Below are positions 33,644 to 46,470 of a DNA stretch of 64,000 bases, in pieces. The stretch spans positions 18,214,501 through 18,278,500 of the forward strand of contig NC_064442.1 in assembly GCF_023343835.1 (NCBI RefSeq). The letters run 5' to 3'. The notes under the pieces are model-generated. The model ran no database searches, had not been told where the DNA came from, and saw only the letters and a list, made by a program, of their open reading frames with translations. Both the position numbers and the translations under genes were made by a program. Position 1 is the stretch's first letter; every line of letters starts with the position of its first letter. The stretch is from Lagopus muta. Taxonomy: Eukaryota > Chordata > Aves > Galliformes > Phasianidae.

Positions 33644-36600
33644 ACTATTGAATCCTTTTTGTCCTGTGCACGACTCTGGTAGAAATTATGTATTTTTTTC
33701 CGTCTCAGAGCTTGTCAGTTGAGGCAGTTTAAATATTTAACAGTGCAGTTAGATCTCAACTCTTTGAGTCTCAAAAAGATATTCTCTAATGGAGCACCTT
33801 GCAAACATCACATACTCACTTTGCTGTGTGTTTTGGGTGGTGGTAGCGGAGCATGATAACGTTTCCAGATATAAAAAAGCACCAAATGAACGATTACACT
33901 CCTCGTTTATTGTAGGTCTTTTGTTTTTGTAAGCCTGGTTTAAAACACTTGAATGGGAGTACAATGCTAGAGTTGAGATTATTTCTGAGGAGATACTGAA
34001 GCTGTAGATTCATTTCTGTGCAGAAGTCTGAACATCAGCAAGGCTGTGAGGGCATCCTTGTGCTTGTGAAGTACGTGGTAGGGGAGCATGAAGAGAGGGT
34101 AGGTTGATCAGGTGAAAAATACTCCTTAATGTTATTAACTTGCTTTGTCTTGGAGCAGTGATGTAGGCCAGCTGAAAATGTTGAGGTGCTGTACTCAGAC
34201 CAGTTGGGTACAAATCTTGTCAAAAAAATAGTGCAAGGCTAATAGAAACCTTAAACAAACCCCAAAGAAGCCCAAAAGCTTCATATCAGTGGTGAGAAAC
34301 AAGAGGAAAATATATAGTATGGAGAACGTTTTTTATCAGTGTGATTATCAGTGGGACGCCCATTTGTCCAAGGCTAATCATCATCATCAATTACAACTTT
34401 TCTCCCCAGAGCTGTTTACCATTTAAAAAATCAGTTTCCAGAGCTGTGTGTACTAACAACGAAAATGAGACAGGCAACGAAAACTGACATTTTACCCTTC
34501 GGATACAGAGAAAAGGGACCTGATAGTGGTAGGGAATGCTATTTTAGGAGCATTACTGCTGTCCCACTTATTCACTGGCCTGATCTATCCATCTACCTTT
34601 CAAAGACCTGTAACAATGGCAGGAAAAAGCCTTTAGAAATGTATGCGTGTCTGCTCGTGTTTAATTGGTGTGTTGGGTGACTGAGCTCAAAAGACTTTTT
34701 CCTTGTCAACCTCTGTCCCTGCTCCTGCGCTGCTGTGAGCGGCGCTCCTCGCCGGTTCCTGCTGTGTGTAACACAATGCTCCAGCACAGCTGCAGAAGAC
34801 TTTGGGTCCCTCTGCTGTATGCTGCTGTCACTGACAGCAGGAAGGACGGTCAGCGCTGTTGAAAAGCATAGATGCACATAGTGCCTTCTTTTTTAAAAAC
34901 GCTGCAGGAGAAGATGCTGTTCTTTCTAACTGCCGAGAAGAATTTGAGTCCTTCAAGGACCAGAATCACCGACCTGCCTAAACCCTGCACCACACAAGGC
35001 TGCCGAGGCTGTTGGCTCATTTGATCTGGTTTACATTGTCCATCAGATGAAACTGGAAGTCACTGGGGCTCGGTGCATGAATCCTGACCTTCCTTTTGGC
35101 TAGGTAAACTTCAGAGCAAGGAAAGCAAGTGGTGTGTGAGTGTGTGTGCCAAAAAACCCTATGGAGTTAGATCTGTTCTGACTGTATCCGCATATGCATC
35201 CCAGTGTGGTAGTTAAACTTAATGTGCTTTGCTTCATAACTGGCGTTTAGACTGGAAACGAGGATAGTGTAGCCTTGGGGAAGTCATGAAACTGTGTATG
35301 GCACTGTTTGCAAGTTTGGGAGAGTATTCTTCCTCGAAGGGCAAGAAAAATCATGTCAAGTTTTCTGGAGGAAGACTGCTGTGAAAGTGAGCATCATTGC
35401 TGTTTGTGTGCTTAAAATGAGTGTAGATTGCTAGGAGTGCCTCAGCATTAGCAATGTGTTCCTCACTCTGTTATACCAAGGTTTTATAGTTGCATTACTT
35501 CAAAATCAGTATAATATGAAGCCAAAGCAATCTGTGGAATGGAAGCACACTTCAGTGCACACGCTCATCCTTGGATGCCTTCAGACAGGGATACATCTCC
35601 TTGGGAGCAGGTGGTGTCTGTGCTGTGAAAAGCTTAACGTGGGAAAGTGAGGCACAGCTGTCCTTCAGGTTACTCACCTCCCTAAAGCTTGTACATCTTT
35701 TTAAAGCCACAATACTTCCACTGCACATGTATGACTTTAGTAATAGTAAATATCTAACAGCCAGGGAGAACTCCAGGCTTTCCCACATCACAGCTCAGGC
35801 AGAATGAACTTGTCCTGTCCTTGCATGTGAATCTCTAAAAAAGGCAGACGCTTGCTGTTATTCTTCCAGTTCTTAATATGTGAGCCAGTTTTTACCCAGG
35901 AACTGATCTGAAATCATTTAACGTTCTCTCTCCAATAATCAAGGTAAAGCACTACTGGTATGAGCTAGATTTGTTCTTGAGCCTCTGGTTACCAGTTATG
36001 TCCGAGGTCAGTCCAGGAAAGCCAGAACAGCTCAGGAAGGAGGCTGGAAACAGGTATGTTCACAACAGGGTGCCCAATCCCAAGTCTAAATGGAGCTCAA
36101 GGAGCACAGAGCAATAGCTGATAGGACAGTTCAAGTCTGCTGGGGCACTGAGGACTCTGATCCCAGGAGCTGAAAGATGAAGTAATGGTCTGTCTTTGAA
36201 GGGTGGATGCTTCTTTCCTGTCTCCTTGTGGAGCACAGTGCTGGAAGCATTGTGAGCGCAGAGTTGTTGTTCCCTTGATTAGAGAGAAATGAAACTATGA
36301 AAGCCAGTCTCAGCCTGACCATTGCAAGCAATTTATGGTAAAGCAATTCTCTTATTTTCCAAAGCATCATCACAAGCCAGTTTGAAGTTCAGGATCTTGA
36401 TCTATTTCTTTAATTGTTGTTTCCTGCAAATTCACAAGAGGAACACATAATAAATTACTCTTCTTCAGGCTTGGTTTGGTGTCCGAAACACTGCAGGCAG
36501 AAAGAGATGTCACATCACTGTTACGGTGGCAGTGAAGGATGATCCTTCCCCCACTCTCAACTTTAGTCATGAAAATTGCACTGTTGCACTGTGTTAGCCT

Positions 36601-39600
36601 GTGATGTGTGCCAACTGGCATTCATTAAGCAGCAGTGGAGAATTGGCATCTAACCACATATAATTTACTAACCAACTATTAGAAACCTTTCTAGAAAAGA
36701 AACCCTACTTCTTACATACAGCAGCTCCAGGTGGGACTGTGTCATCTTTTTTAATTCCTAATTATTTTTGAGGCATCCAAATAGCTGACTTATTTGCTAG
36801 CCTCTCTGGAGCCTTCATCTCTTACAGGCTGCTGGGTGAGCTGCTGTTGAGCTGTCCCTTTTGACGTTGCTTCAGAGCCTCTGCACCGCAGGATACTTTG
36901 TTCCAATTCATGAGCAGAATATTAGGCTGGACCCCAGCGGAGAGATTCTGTGTTTCAGTCAGATGCTACAACTGCTCCTCCCATGCAGAAGCTCTGAGAA
37001 GTTGCTCCTTGAGGGAGAAGCCTTGTCTTCCCATTTGGTGGCATTGTTGTGAGGTGCTGTTTACTGTGAGTCCTGTACCTTGGGCCTGCCTGGAGCATTG
37101 TATCTACGATAGGTATTTTGAAATATTTTGCATCAGAATTTTGAGAATAAAAGGCAGTCTGGTAATGTTTCATGCTGCATTTTAGTCATCTTTGTATTCC
37201 CCGCGTTGGCCCATTCTCAGTGAGAGAACTTTGTGCTAATTTTGCACTATTCCTGCAGAAACCTCTTTTCTGAGTGAGCTGCAAAGGGCTGTGATGTGTA
37301 GAGGTGGAACTTGGGATATAGATGCAATCAGGAGCTCTGTCTTTCTTAGACCTGACAAAGTCATCTCAGGAACATTCACTCTGAGTCTCAGCCTCTTGTT
37401 TTTGATTTTTGATAGTTTTCTGCTTTTGACTGCTGAGAAGAGTCTGAAGGCAAGGATTTCTTCCTCTGAGGTACCATGATCACTTAGGAGCCTATCAGTC
37501 TTTCTCTTCCTTTTTGAGAGAAGTGTGCCCTGCTCTTACCTCCAGTTTGCTGAGTTGGAGGGAAAGCAGCTGCTTAAGTTATAGCTTGCATCCCCCCAAA
37601 TAAACCAATGCAGTCTTGTACCAGTCTGACCCAGTCGACACCTGATGGCCCAAGAGCAGAGCTGCAGAATCTTTTTGTTTTATCAAGACGTGTAATTTCG
37701 GAGAAGAGGATATAAATAGTAATGAGTAATTGGAGTTGTGGTTAGCAGAGGACATGATATTCCATCGTGCCAGAAGCAGGCTTTGTTGTCTATAGAAATG
37801 CAGCAATCCTCTGACCCAGAGAACAGATCTCTTCACTGTGTATGACCTACATTGAGAGGTTTCCTACAAAACGACTGCGGTGGGGATTTTATCTTAAAAG
37901 ATTCATGAAAATCAGTCCCAAGACAGGTCTGTTTAATGTTTCCCAATTGCAGCAGCATCTTCATAGACTTCATTCCTGTTGTTCAGTTAACACCTTTGAA
38001 GTCCTTACTAGTCAGTGATCCCTGTCTGGCTTGCCCCGTAACTCTCCTGCCTGAATCCAGGGACAGGCAGTTCTGTCACTCTCTCTATTAACCTCACAGC
38101 ATTTGCTTCTGAGTTACCACAACAACAAGGATTACGTGACAAGCAGATGAAGAACCAGTCAGATAATGGAGTTTTTAAAGTGAGGATTACTGTTGCTGAA
38201 GATGTAATGGCCTCTTTGATGTGTTACTATCTATAGCATAAATCCTTCTCAGTCTCTGGACTATTGACCTGACACACTGAAAAGGCTCCTTTGCAGCCCC
38301 TATTGTCCAAAGAAAGGGAAAAGCTCTGAGCACAGACATCTTCAAGGCACAGGAAAAACACAAGGCCAAGAGATAAGCTTGGTCATTTGAAGGCATTTGA
38401 TTTCTTTGAAGCACAATCCCAACCTTTTACCTGAAACTGATATCCCGATTTTATCTGTGCTGCTTTTTCTCTGAGGTGTGCACTCAATACCTTGTGATTT
38501 CTATAGATATCCCAAGCTGATCTCGACAGGGCCAGAGCAGCAGCCTCGTGAATCAGTGTCTGCTGAAAAGAACTGTGTAATGAGATTTTGGGAAAAGCAG
38601 TTGTCCCTGACACTTCAGTGGTTGTAGCTCTTGGTGTGTCTATGGGCCTCATATGTTACGAGTGGAGACACAAATGCTGCTCAGGAATAAGCAAGTAGCT
38701 GGGTTTTAGAACAACTGGATTCTTTGCTCTTGGTTTGGGAGATAATAATGAGAATGGAATAATGTGTAGAAAGGTGAGAATGTTTCTTGTTCTGCCCATA
38801 ACATCACGCTAACGCCCTGCAAGGCTCTAATGTGTCCAGAGCTTTCTGAGTGCCGCAAACGTGAGTTGTTTGCAGTTTCATCCTAAGATCTCTTAAGTTT
38901 TTGTACAGATTATTATCAGGTTCATAATGTTCTGAGGAAGTTGGGGGATGTAATTCTTCCTGTTTTACAGATACGAAACAAAACTCCTTCCTGAATTAGA
39001 GCACCGTTATCTAATTGTATACAGACTTGTGAAGACTGCATGCAGGAGCTCCAGGTGTAGCTGTTCTTCACACACACAAACACACGTGCTGCCCGACTGT
39101 GAGAGACCACTATGGGATCTGTGGCAATTAACAGGTGTTGGACCAGATTTAGTATGTGAGTAAAAGAAAAGTGAGGGGTGAGGCTGAAGGGTGCATCTCA
39201 ATGGATGTTGCTTCCTCCACTGCATTCAAGGGCTGGCACATGGCAACTACCAAGAGTGGGATTAATTCAGGTGCCTCTTCATCCCAGTGCTTTATCATTG
39301 CTGTCATCATGAGTCTCTATTCCATAGCAGATGCTGTCATACCTCCTACTTGTGCTAACACACTTACGTCACACTGCCCAAGATCATAGAGGCTGGTGCT
39401 TCCTTTTTTCTGGATAGTTTGTTTTTGCTTCTTTGCAACTATGCACTCCAAAGGGCTGTCCAGCACTTTGCAATAGATGAAGTGTACTTGTGCAGTGGGC
39501 TGAGAGCATTTTCCACAGCAGCCTTGCTTTCCTTTTCCATACTCTGGTTCTGGATATCAAAGCTGTTCAGGCATTTGTGCTGAAGACCACTTCCACAAGT

Positions 39601-42600
39601 GCAAAGCTTTTTTTTTGTCATTGTTTGCATTGTTCATGATGCAGCAGCATCTCACTGTGTCAGAAAGCTCTCTTTGGGCTTTATCCAATGCTGCCTTTCC
39701 TCCTTCATTTCCTTTCCCTTTCTTCCCATTATAGCTTTTCACAACAAACTAAATTCCTCTCCCTCCTGCCCTATTGCTGCTGGTTATCGTGGGCCCCCAG
39801 TCATTGCTGAGCTAACCTATACATACAGTGTTTTGCACATTTCATCTTTCTTCACAAGTCAGTCCCTTTGGCTCCCTGATCACTTGTATTGCTTTTCTTC
39901 AAACTCCTTGTAAAATCCTTATTGACTTCTTGTCAGTATCCTTACGATGATAAGAGAGCTCATCACAGAACACACGTTACGCATGCAATTTTACCACAGT
40001 GGGAAAGAAGACATTTTACTGCTTCCTTGTTTCGTAGCACAGCGCTGCTGCAGCATTCCCTCAACACTGCTTCTTCCTTTTCTCTTTTTACTGATGCTGT
40101 TTGTCCTAAGGCCTCAGGCTTTGCTCAGGGTTATGCACAGCATGTAAAACTTTGGGAAGCTCTTGGGCACACCAGGCTGGTTGTTTGCAAGCCCCTGGGG
40201 CAGTGGCAAAGCTTATTTGCAAAACTTTATGCACACGTTCTGGATTCTGCTGTGTGAACTGGTGTCTTTCAGCTGGGGCTGTTCTAAATGCTGTCTGTTA
40301 CACAAACAACGAGGTGCAGCAGTGCAAGTGGAAAAGGAATAGAGGGAGCAGTGTTGTAATAGAGAAACATTGGTATATTGAACTGGGTTGGTACTTGGGG
40401 AACCATGGCCCTACGCTGGCCTTCACGGCATGACTGGGTGAGCTTGACGAAATCACTGTCCTGACCCGACCCTGCAACTGCTTTCTAACCCATGATCTAC
40501 AGCATGAGCTCTCCGGAACAATGGCTGCCTGTTGAGGTGTGTTTTATGCAGTGCCTGACACAACAAGGCCTGATTTTAGCTAGGATTCTCCTTTAGATCA
40601 CCATGATGAAGCCCGCTACAACAGAACAAACTGCAGAAATACAGTGCAGTGATGGCCCCCTCACTGAGTTATTTGAGCTGCGATGGATACGAGTTCCACA
40701 GGCTCTGATGAGGACAAAATTGGCAGCGAAACAAATACAAATAGTCTGAAACATTTAGGAGCTGAGATGCACTGGTACTGGAATAGATGGACTTAAATTG
40801 GCCACGTGTAAAATTTAGGCTGAATGTAGGAAAAGAGCTTTCTAAGCATCAATCCAAGTACGTTCTGAAACAGTTTTTCACTAAGGAAGTTGAAAGCAAA
40901 AGACCTAACTTCCTGTCATCATTAAAAATGCCCTATTTATAAAGTTCATTAGTACTTGCCTAACACTTTATTAAGACATGGGTAAGTCACGAAATGTAGG
41001 GGTAGATTCCTATTCCATGTCTTCTTTTGTTGCAGTTATTCCAGCTTTTCATCTGTTCTCCATTCTTCTACAGTTTTGTCTATTCTTTTTAGCTTTAACT
41101 TCTCCAGTTGAACTTCATTGAATTAACTTCATTAAGAGTCTAAAACAAATTGGTGAAATAAACTAGGTCCAGAGAAGAGAATTTGTCCATTCTGAACCCT
41201 AGGAACTGTGGCTTCACAGCAATGACTTTTAACTGGGCTTCTGTCTGGAGTATATTGCTGTAATGATAACTTGTTCTTTGATTGCTTCAGTCCGCTTAAG
41301 GAGGCTTGCAATGTAAATGTACAAGCAAATGCACATTCTTTACTATCAGAGGAGTCAAGCCCCTGTTCCCCTGCCTGCCAGCCTTTGGTTCATGCAGCAC
41401 ACTTGCTTGGACTTGGCCTGTTTCTTAAATAGGTCAGTTAATATGTAAAGTGGAACCTTAGCTAGTTATCGCAGGTGAGAAAATCGGCCTCTTGGGTTTC
41501 AGCACAGTCTGCTGATACAACCTGGTGGGAAAATGACTTCAGTGTAAAAAGCTACTTTTGTGAAGGAACAAAGGAAAGAGGAATTTGAATCTGCTTTAAA
41601 GTAGCTGAGAAACTCTACTTGGGATCTGCCTGCCTTTGTCCCACCTGACAAAGCATTTGCTTTAAAATATGTAGCAGAAGAACAAACCCAATAGTTCCTG
41701 GACTAAAAAATGGCAGAAATGGTACTTGAGAAGATCAGTGCCGCTTCTTGGCCAGTGGCTGTGACAGAGAGGACTGTTAGATATAATGTCCAGGCAGAAC
41801 CAATTATAATCTCAAGGCCCAGGTAACACCTAATTTCCTAATCATCAGGTTGTGCAGACAGTGCTGGCTGGCAGGCAGCACAATTGTACCCAATACGTGG
41901 ATCCTGAACTTGAAGAGTTAACTCACCACCTGGATGGGAAATACAGTCTGGAAATGTTCCTGTCTTCTGAGGTGTTCCTCCTGTGTTACTGGCAGTGCCC
42001 GGTCCTGATACAAGTATCACAGTTGCTCTGTTCTGTCTACATGACTGATACAGCAAGTTACTGAAGTTAACAGAAAAGTGAGTGAGATTTTGTTGGGGAG
42101 AACAAAGTCCTTCTGTGGAGCCCTTGGGACAGCAGTATTTGCCTAGGTCACATGGCTGCCAGGGGGACAGTTGTGCTTCTGGTCTGATCAGGTACAAGCA
42201 AATATGGGATTCTAAGTCAAGAGGAAATTTGTCTTCAGTAGCTTATTTTGAGGAAACCTACCTTGGTCTATTAAACATGGAGAGTGAAATCCTCTGGATG
42301 GAGAGCAAATCTTGGTAAATTTACTTCTGGCCTTAAACTCTCACCCTTTCTTACACAGAGTAACGTATGCTGCTGGAATCAGAGTGCTGAGAATGCTGTA
42401 GGGGACTGTGCAATGCTGCTCAGGCAGACTCCAGCTCGGGACTTCCAGCACTTCTTTCTGGAAGCCTCTCAGCAGTTGCCTGAGAAGGCATCTCTTCCAG
42501 CTGCCATTTTGTGCATCTGAGTGAAGCTGAGCAGAAGGTTACTGCTGTTGAAAGAGGGCAGTTTGATTTCCTCAGCTCCCTCCTACACTGCTACTTTTAC

Positions 42601-42699
42601 TGCCTCTGGTTCTTATCAGGTGCCTCCGTATACTGATAGGTATCAGTAATACTAATACTGTATACTAATAAGGTAATAATAATACTGATACATAGCTGT
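33644..42699. other. intergenic DNA without a supported gene
   Basis: This is 9 kb of unique-looking sequence. It holds short CA/GT-rich patches near 35130-35150 and 39065-39085. No exon-like conserved frame was recognised on either strand. Confidence 0.6.
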
Positions 42700-42791
42700 A
42701 GAGAGCAATAAGCTCTCCCCTGAGCCTCCTCTTCAGACTAAACAGTCCCAGTTCCCTCAGCCATCCCTCATAAGACCTGTACTCCAGACAA
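42700..42791 (-). mobile_element. CR1 internal fragment
   Basis: GCAATAAGCTCTCCCCTGAG, CCTCTTCAGACTAAACAGTC, CCCAGTTCCCTCAGCCATCC and CTGTACTCCAGAC match, in reverse, the CR1 block just before the 3' UTR. No 3' tail is attached, so this is a remnant. Confidence 0.75.
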
Positions 42792-45700
42792 CTGCCAGAC
42801 AGCTAAAGAAGCAAAGCAAAACAAAAACCAAACAGTTTTTCTGGATTGGTGAATAAAAATGTTTGTGAAGGTCCACTGAGCACAAGGAAAAGAGAAGGAA
42901 GAGCACAGCCAGAGGGGGAATCAGGCCATCCCTGTTCAGCATCCGCCTGCTGGTCGAAACCACAGCTGAATAAAAGCACAGCTATAGTTCTATCCCATCA
43001 TTTTCTTGAACCTGAGGAAAAACTGGAAAACCTAGAATCAAATTTCGTGACTTAGTGAGATCTTTCTCCTGATTGTGCAGAACTGTATGGAGGGCAATTA
43101 TCACAGTCTACAAAACACATGACCGTAGTTTCCCTTGCAATTCTAATTCTAGGTATGTTGTGGCACAGTTCAGCGCTTAGTATTCTTCTTCTCTCTCTGG
43201 TGGAGTCCAGCCTAAGAGAAAAAAGAACAAAACCATAACTTAGCATCTCAGTGATACATGAGTGATGATTGTCTGCATGTCTGTGGTGCTGTTAGAACTT
43301 CACACTGTTCTGGATGCAGACTGTTCTCTTCTGATTCATGCTTAGCCTGGTTTCACTGTCTGGCAGTGGCATCTGCAAAGGTTTGCAGGAATGGATGGAA
43401 AAGTTTTCTAGTGAGTGTCAGCCTCAGAAACTCAATTATATAAGGAGCTCCTCAGCAACTCACAGCAGCTTTCTCTGCTGGAGCTGCAAGAGTCAGCTGG
43501 GAGAACTGTTCTGCTCTCTAGTGGTAGAAGCACAAAAAAGCCAAAACTGTTCTGTTTTTTTCCAAGCAAACTCATACATACACACCTTATTTTTACAGAG
43601 AAGGCCTGAAAATGGCTGACAAATTCCAAGGTGGTGGCTTGGAAAATGGAGGAGTCTCGGCTACCCAAGAAAGAACAAGAAGTAGTTTGATCTCGTGCTT
43701 GTGTGCACACAGGGGCGCACATCAGAGAGTATCTGAGAGTCAAGCTGAATCCTGTAGGATTTGAAAGTGAGAACTTTCTGTTTTCCGAGGAGTCTTCGCA
43801 GAGATGATTTTGTAGAATTAGGTATTCTCACTGCCATTAGTAGGCAGCCCATGACACACAGATGCTCGGTTTGGTTCCAGCCAGTAGATAGCAGCAGTAA
43901 GCAGGTTTGCTTGTTTGCTGCCTCAATAGCCAGAGCAGCACTTGATGAAACAACCATCTGCTTCGTGCCAGGCTTAAACAGTGGTCAGGCTGGAAAACTG
44001 AGAGATGAGGTGGTAAAACTGTGAGAAAAGCAAGGAATAAAGTCCTTATTTACCTCCCCACCTCGTATCTCAGGGGTACGTAGCTCATATAACTGTGGCC
44101 CATGAGTGAGCATGAAATATACCTGCTGCATTCCAGGTAATCTGTGATCCCTTATGCTGCAGCCACCGTGCTGTGCTTTTGGGTGATCCACGTTACCATC
44201 ACTGCACCTGCAGCTGGGGTCGTGCAGCAGAAGAAGTAGTAACAGCAGGGAGGCTGCAGGCTCATTGGCTGCCTATCAGCTAAGGGAAGGACTGGACTAT
44301 TCTGTAAACACATACCTATAAATGCAAGTCAAGTCCATACTAAATTAACAGTGGATCTTGATTTTAAACATGCAAACATTTCAGAACAGTGACGTGTAGA
44401 TTTTCTCTACAGTCCTGTATAATAAACAAAATTTTCTCTTCAAGGACTGCAGCTCAGAGCAGCTGAGCCAGAGCTGGAAAACCTTTTTTTTTTTGTTATT
44501 CCTTTTTCCTTCCCCAAGCATTCCATCGAGACTAGAAAATAAGGAATATAAAGCTTTTCCTGCAATGGCTGGCTGACTTGTGAGGAGGTTTGATAGCTGG
44601 ATAGGCAGTCCTCAGCTTAGCTGTCTCAGTTGATAAAGTGCCCATTTTAATAAGTGTTGCACAGCACCCTCTTCTGCTGAACTGATGACACGTGGAAATC
44701 CCTGGTTTTCCCTTTTTTTTTTCTTTCCTGTCTCTGATAGGCATTTATATACTGAAGAACATGGGAAGTATGAAAACTCAATTACAGTAAATGGGGGAAA
44801 ATCAATAAAGGAATGAGAAGCTGGCAGCCACACAGATGGGGTTTATCTCTGCAGAAGAATCCTGACACATGACATTACAAGAACATAGAGTGCTCAGATG
44901 AGTTATGAAGATTGATATTTACGATGATGACTTGCAATTGTGCTATTTAAAAAGCTCACCTATTTGGTAATGAAAACCTGCTGGCAAGATCTGATCAGAG
45001 AGGTGAAATTGCAGGAAGAGTAAAATAAGATCAATAAATCAAATGCTGTAAATCATCTGCGAGGCACACGGCAATGAAGGTTGAATTGGAGAATTATTGA
45101 AACTGCAAGCATAAATCCATCTCACACGTGCACTATTTCTTCTGGGAAACACACGCTCACCTCTAGCATTTCCAGACTGACCTCTGTCAAGGACAAAAAA
45201 GATAATGACTGTCCCCTAACAGAATGATTCCCATTGGCTGCTGCACGTTTCAGTTCAGTGCAGCTTTAAGGATCCCTGTTTTCTACCTCAGGAAGGCTCT
45301 CTGATTCTGTCTTCCCATCAGCTTTGGCATCCACTCATGTGGAAGGTGCAGAAGTGACCAATGAAGATTGGTACAGCTTGAGAGGAGCAGAGAGCCCATG
45401 TGGCTGTTGATTGAGGCTCAGAGGGGTCTAGGAGTTTGTTTGTCATCATTGATCTGAAATGCAAAACAACCTGGAGACAGTATTGTCTTCCTTTTGTAAC
45501 TGCAAGCCCTGTCTTGATTTTCAATCCCACATGCTGTTTATCTTATGAAAAATTCCAGTTGCTAACTATCTACTTGGCAACGTGCAATATCCACCACGTG
45601 GGAATTGAAAGTGGATGAGAATCGTGCAGTATCCAAGTCAAGAGAGCCATTCAAGATATAAAAGTTGGGATATCTACCCAAAATTCCAGCCTGAAATTTC

Positions 45701-46068
45701 ATTTTTAGGTCTGCGCCGCCTGCTTAAACATTCCTATCAGATGGAGATGAAAGCAGATCCTTCCAGTTTTAATGGTCGTGGCAGCTGGTAGATCAGGCTT
45801 AGTCAAAACAATCGTGCTTTGGAATGCATTTATAGGGAAATGCTTAACGAGAACTGCTTTGAGTTCAGTGTCAGCAGCTTGATTTTGGTTTTAAGAGGCT
45901 GTGTTGAACAAGCACAAGTGGAGAGAAATAGCTTGTTCCAGTGGACTGGTTATATGAGAAGAACTAGGAAGTCCTGCGTTTTAGGTCCTGGCCTGCTACT
46001 GCTTTGCTGAGGGGCCTTGGTGAGCTCTTAGATTCCTGTAGCAAGCTTATTTAATCTCAGGTAGCATT
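42792..46068. other. intergenic DNA; possible conserved element near 44900-45135
   Basis: No gene can be supported. Poly-T runs occur near 44484-44495 and 44711-44720. The stretch 44900-45135 is rich in homeobox-like and GATA-like words and is listed separately as a candidate regulatory element. Confidence 0.55.
44900..45135. promoter_or_regulatory. candidate distal regulatory element
   Basis: A repeat-free stretch with GATA-like words (AGATTGATATT), AGATCTGATCAGAG, GGTAATGAAAACC and ATAAATCAAATGCTG. Word composition is like that of vertebrate conserved noncoding elements. This is pattern judgement only. Confidence 0.2.
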
Positions 46069-46069
46069 A

Positions 46070-46097
46070 TCATAGAATCATAGAATCACAAGGTTGT
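46070..46097 (-). mobile_element. CR1 tail remnant
   Basis: ATCATAGAATCATAGAATCA is the CR1 8-bp tail repeat. It is followed by AAGGTTGTG and then by unrelated sequence, so this looks like a severely truncated insertion. Confidence 0.55.
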
Positions 46098-46285
46098 GAT
46101 TAAAGCTTGCTTCAGTGAACAGTCACAAAGGCTTGCAGTTTGACATACAAATACACCTCGCTTAGATTAAGTGATGCATGACAGTGAGGAATATACTGAC
46201 AGCCTGCACTGACCAGTAGTGCGTATGGGAATGATGGAACTTCCTGATCTAGGAGCACATCTGTCTAGGTTTCTTTTTCCTATTT

Positions 46286-46470
46286 CATAGAATCATACAA
46301 TAATGATTTGGGTTGGAAGGGTCCTTTAAGAACCCCCAGTTCCACCCCCTGCTCTCTCTAGCCCAGGTTGCTCACAGCTCCATCCAGCCTGGCCTTGAGT
46401 GCTTCCAGGGAGGAGCATCCACAGCCTCTCTGGGCAGCCTGTTCAGAAAACTATTTCTCTTTGGTCCCTT
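46286..46470 (-). mobile_element. CR1 3'-end copy
   Basis: Reverse-oriented CR1 with TCATAGAATCATACAATAAT, GGGTTGGAAGGGTCC, CTCCATCCAGCCTGGCC and CCACAGCCTCTCTGGGCAGC. It ends within the usual 3' UTR region; the right boundary is approximate. Confidence 0.88.
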
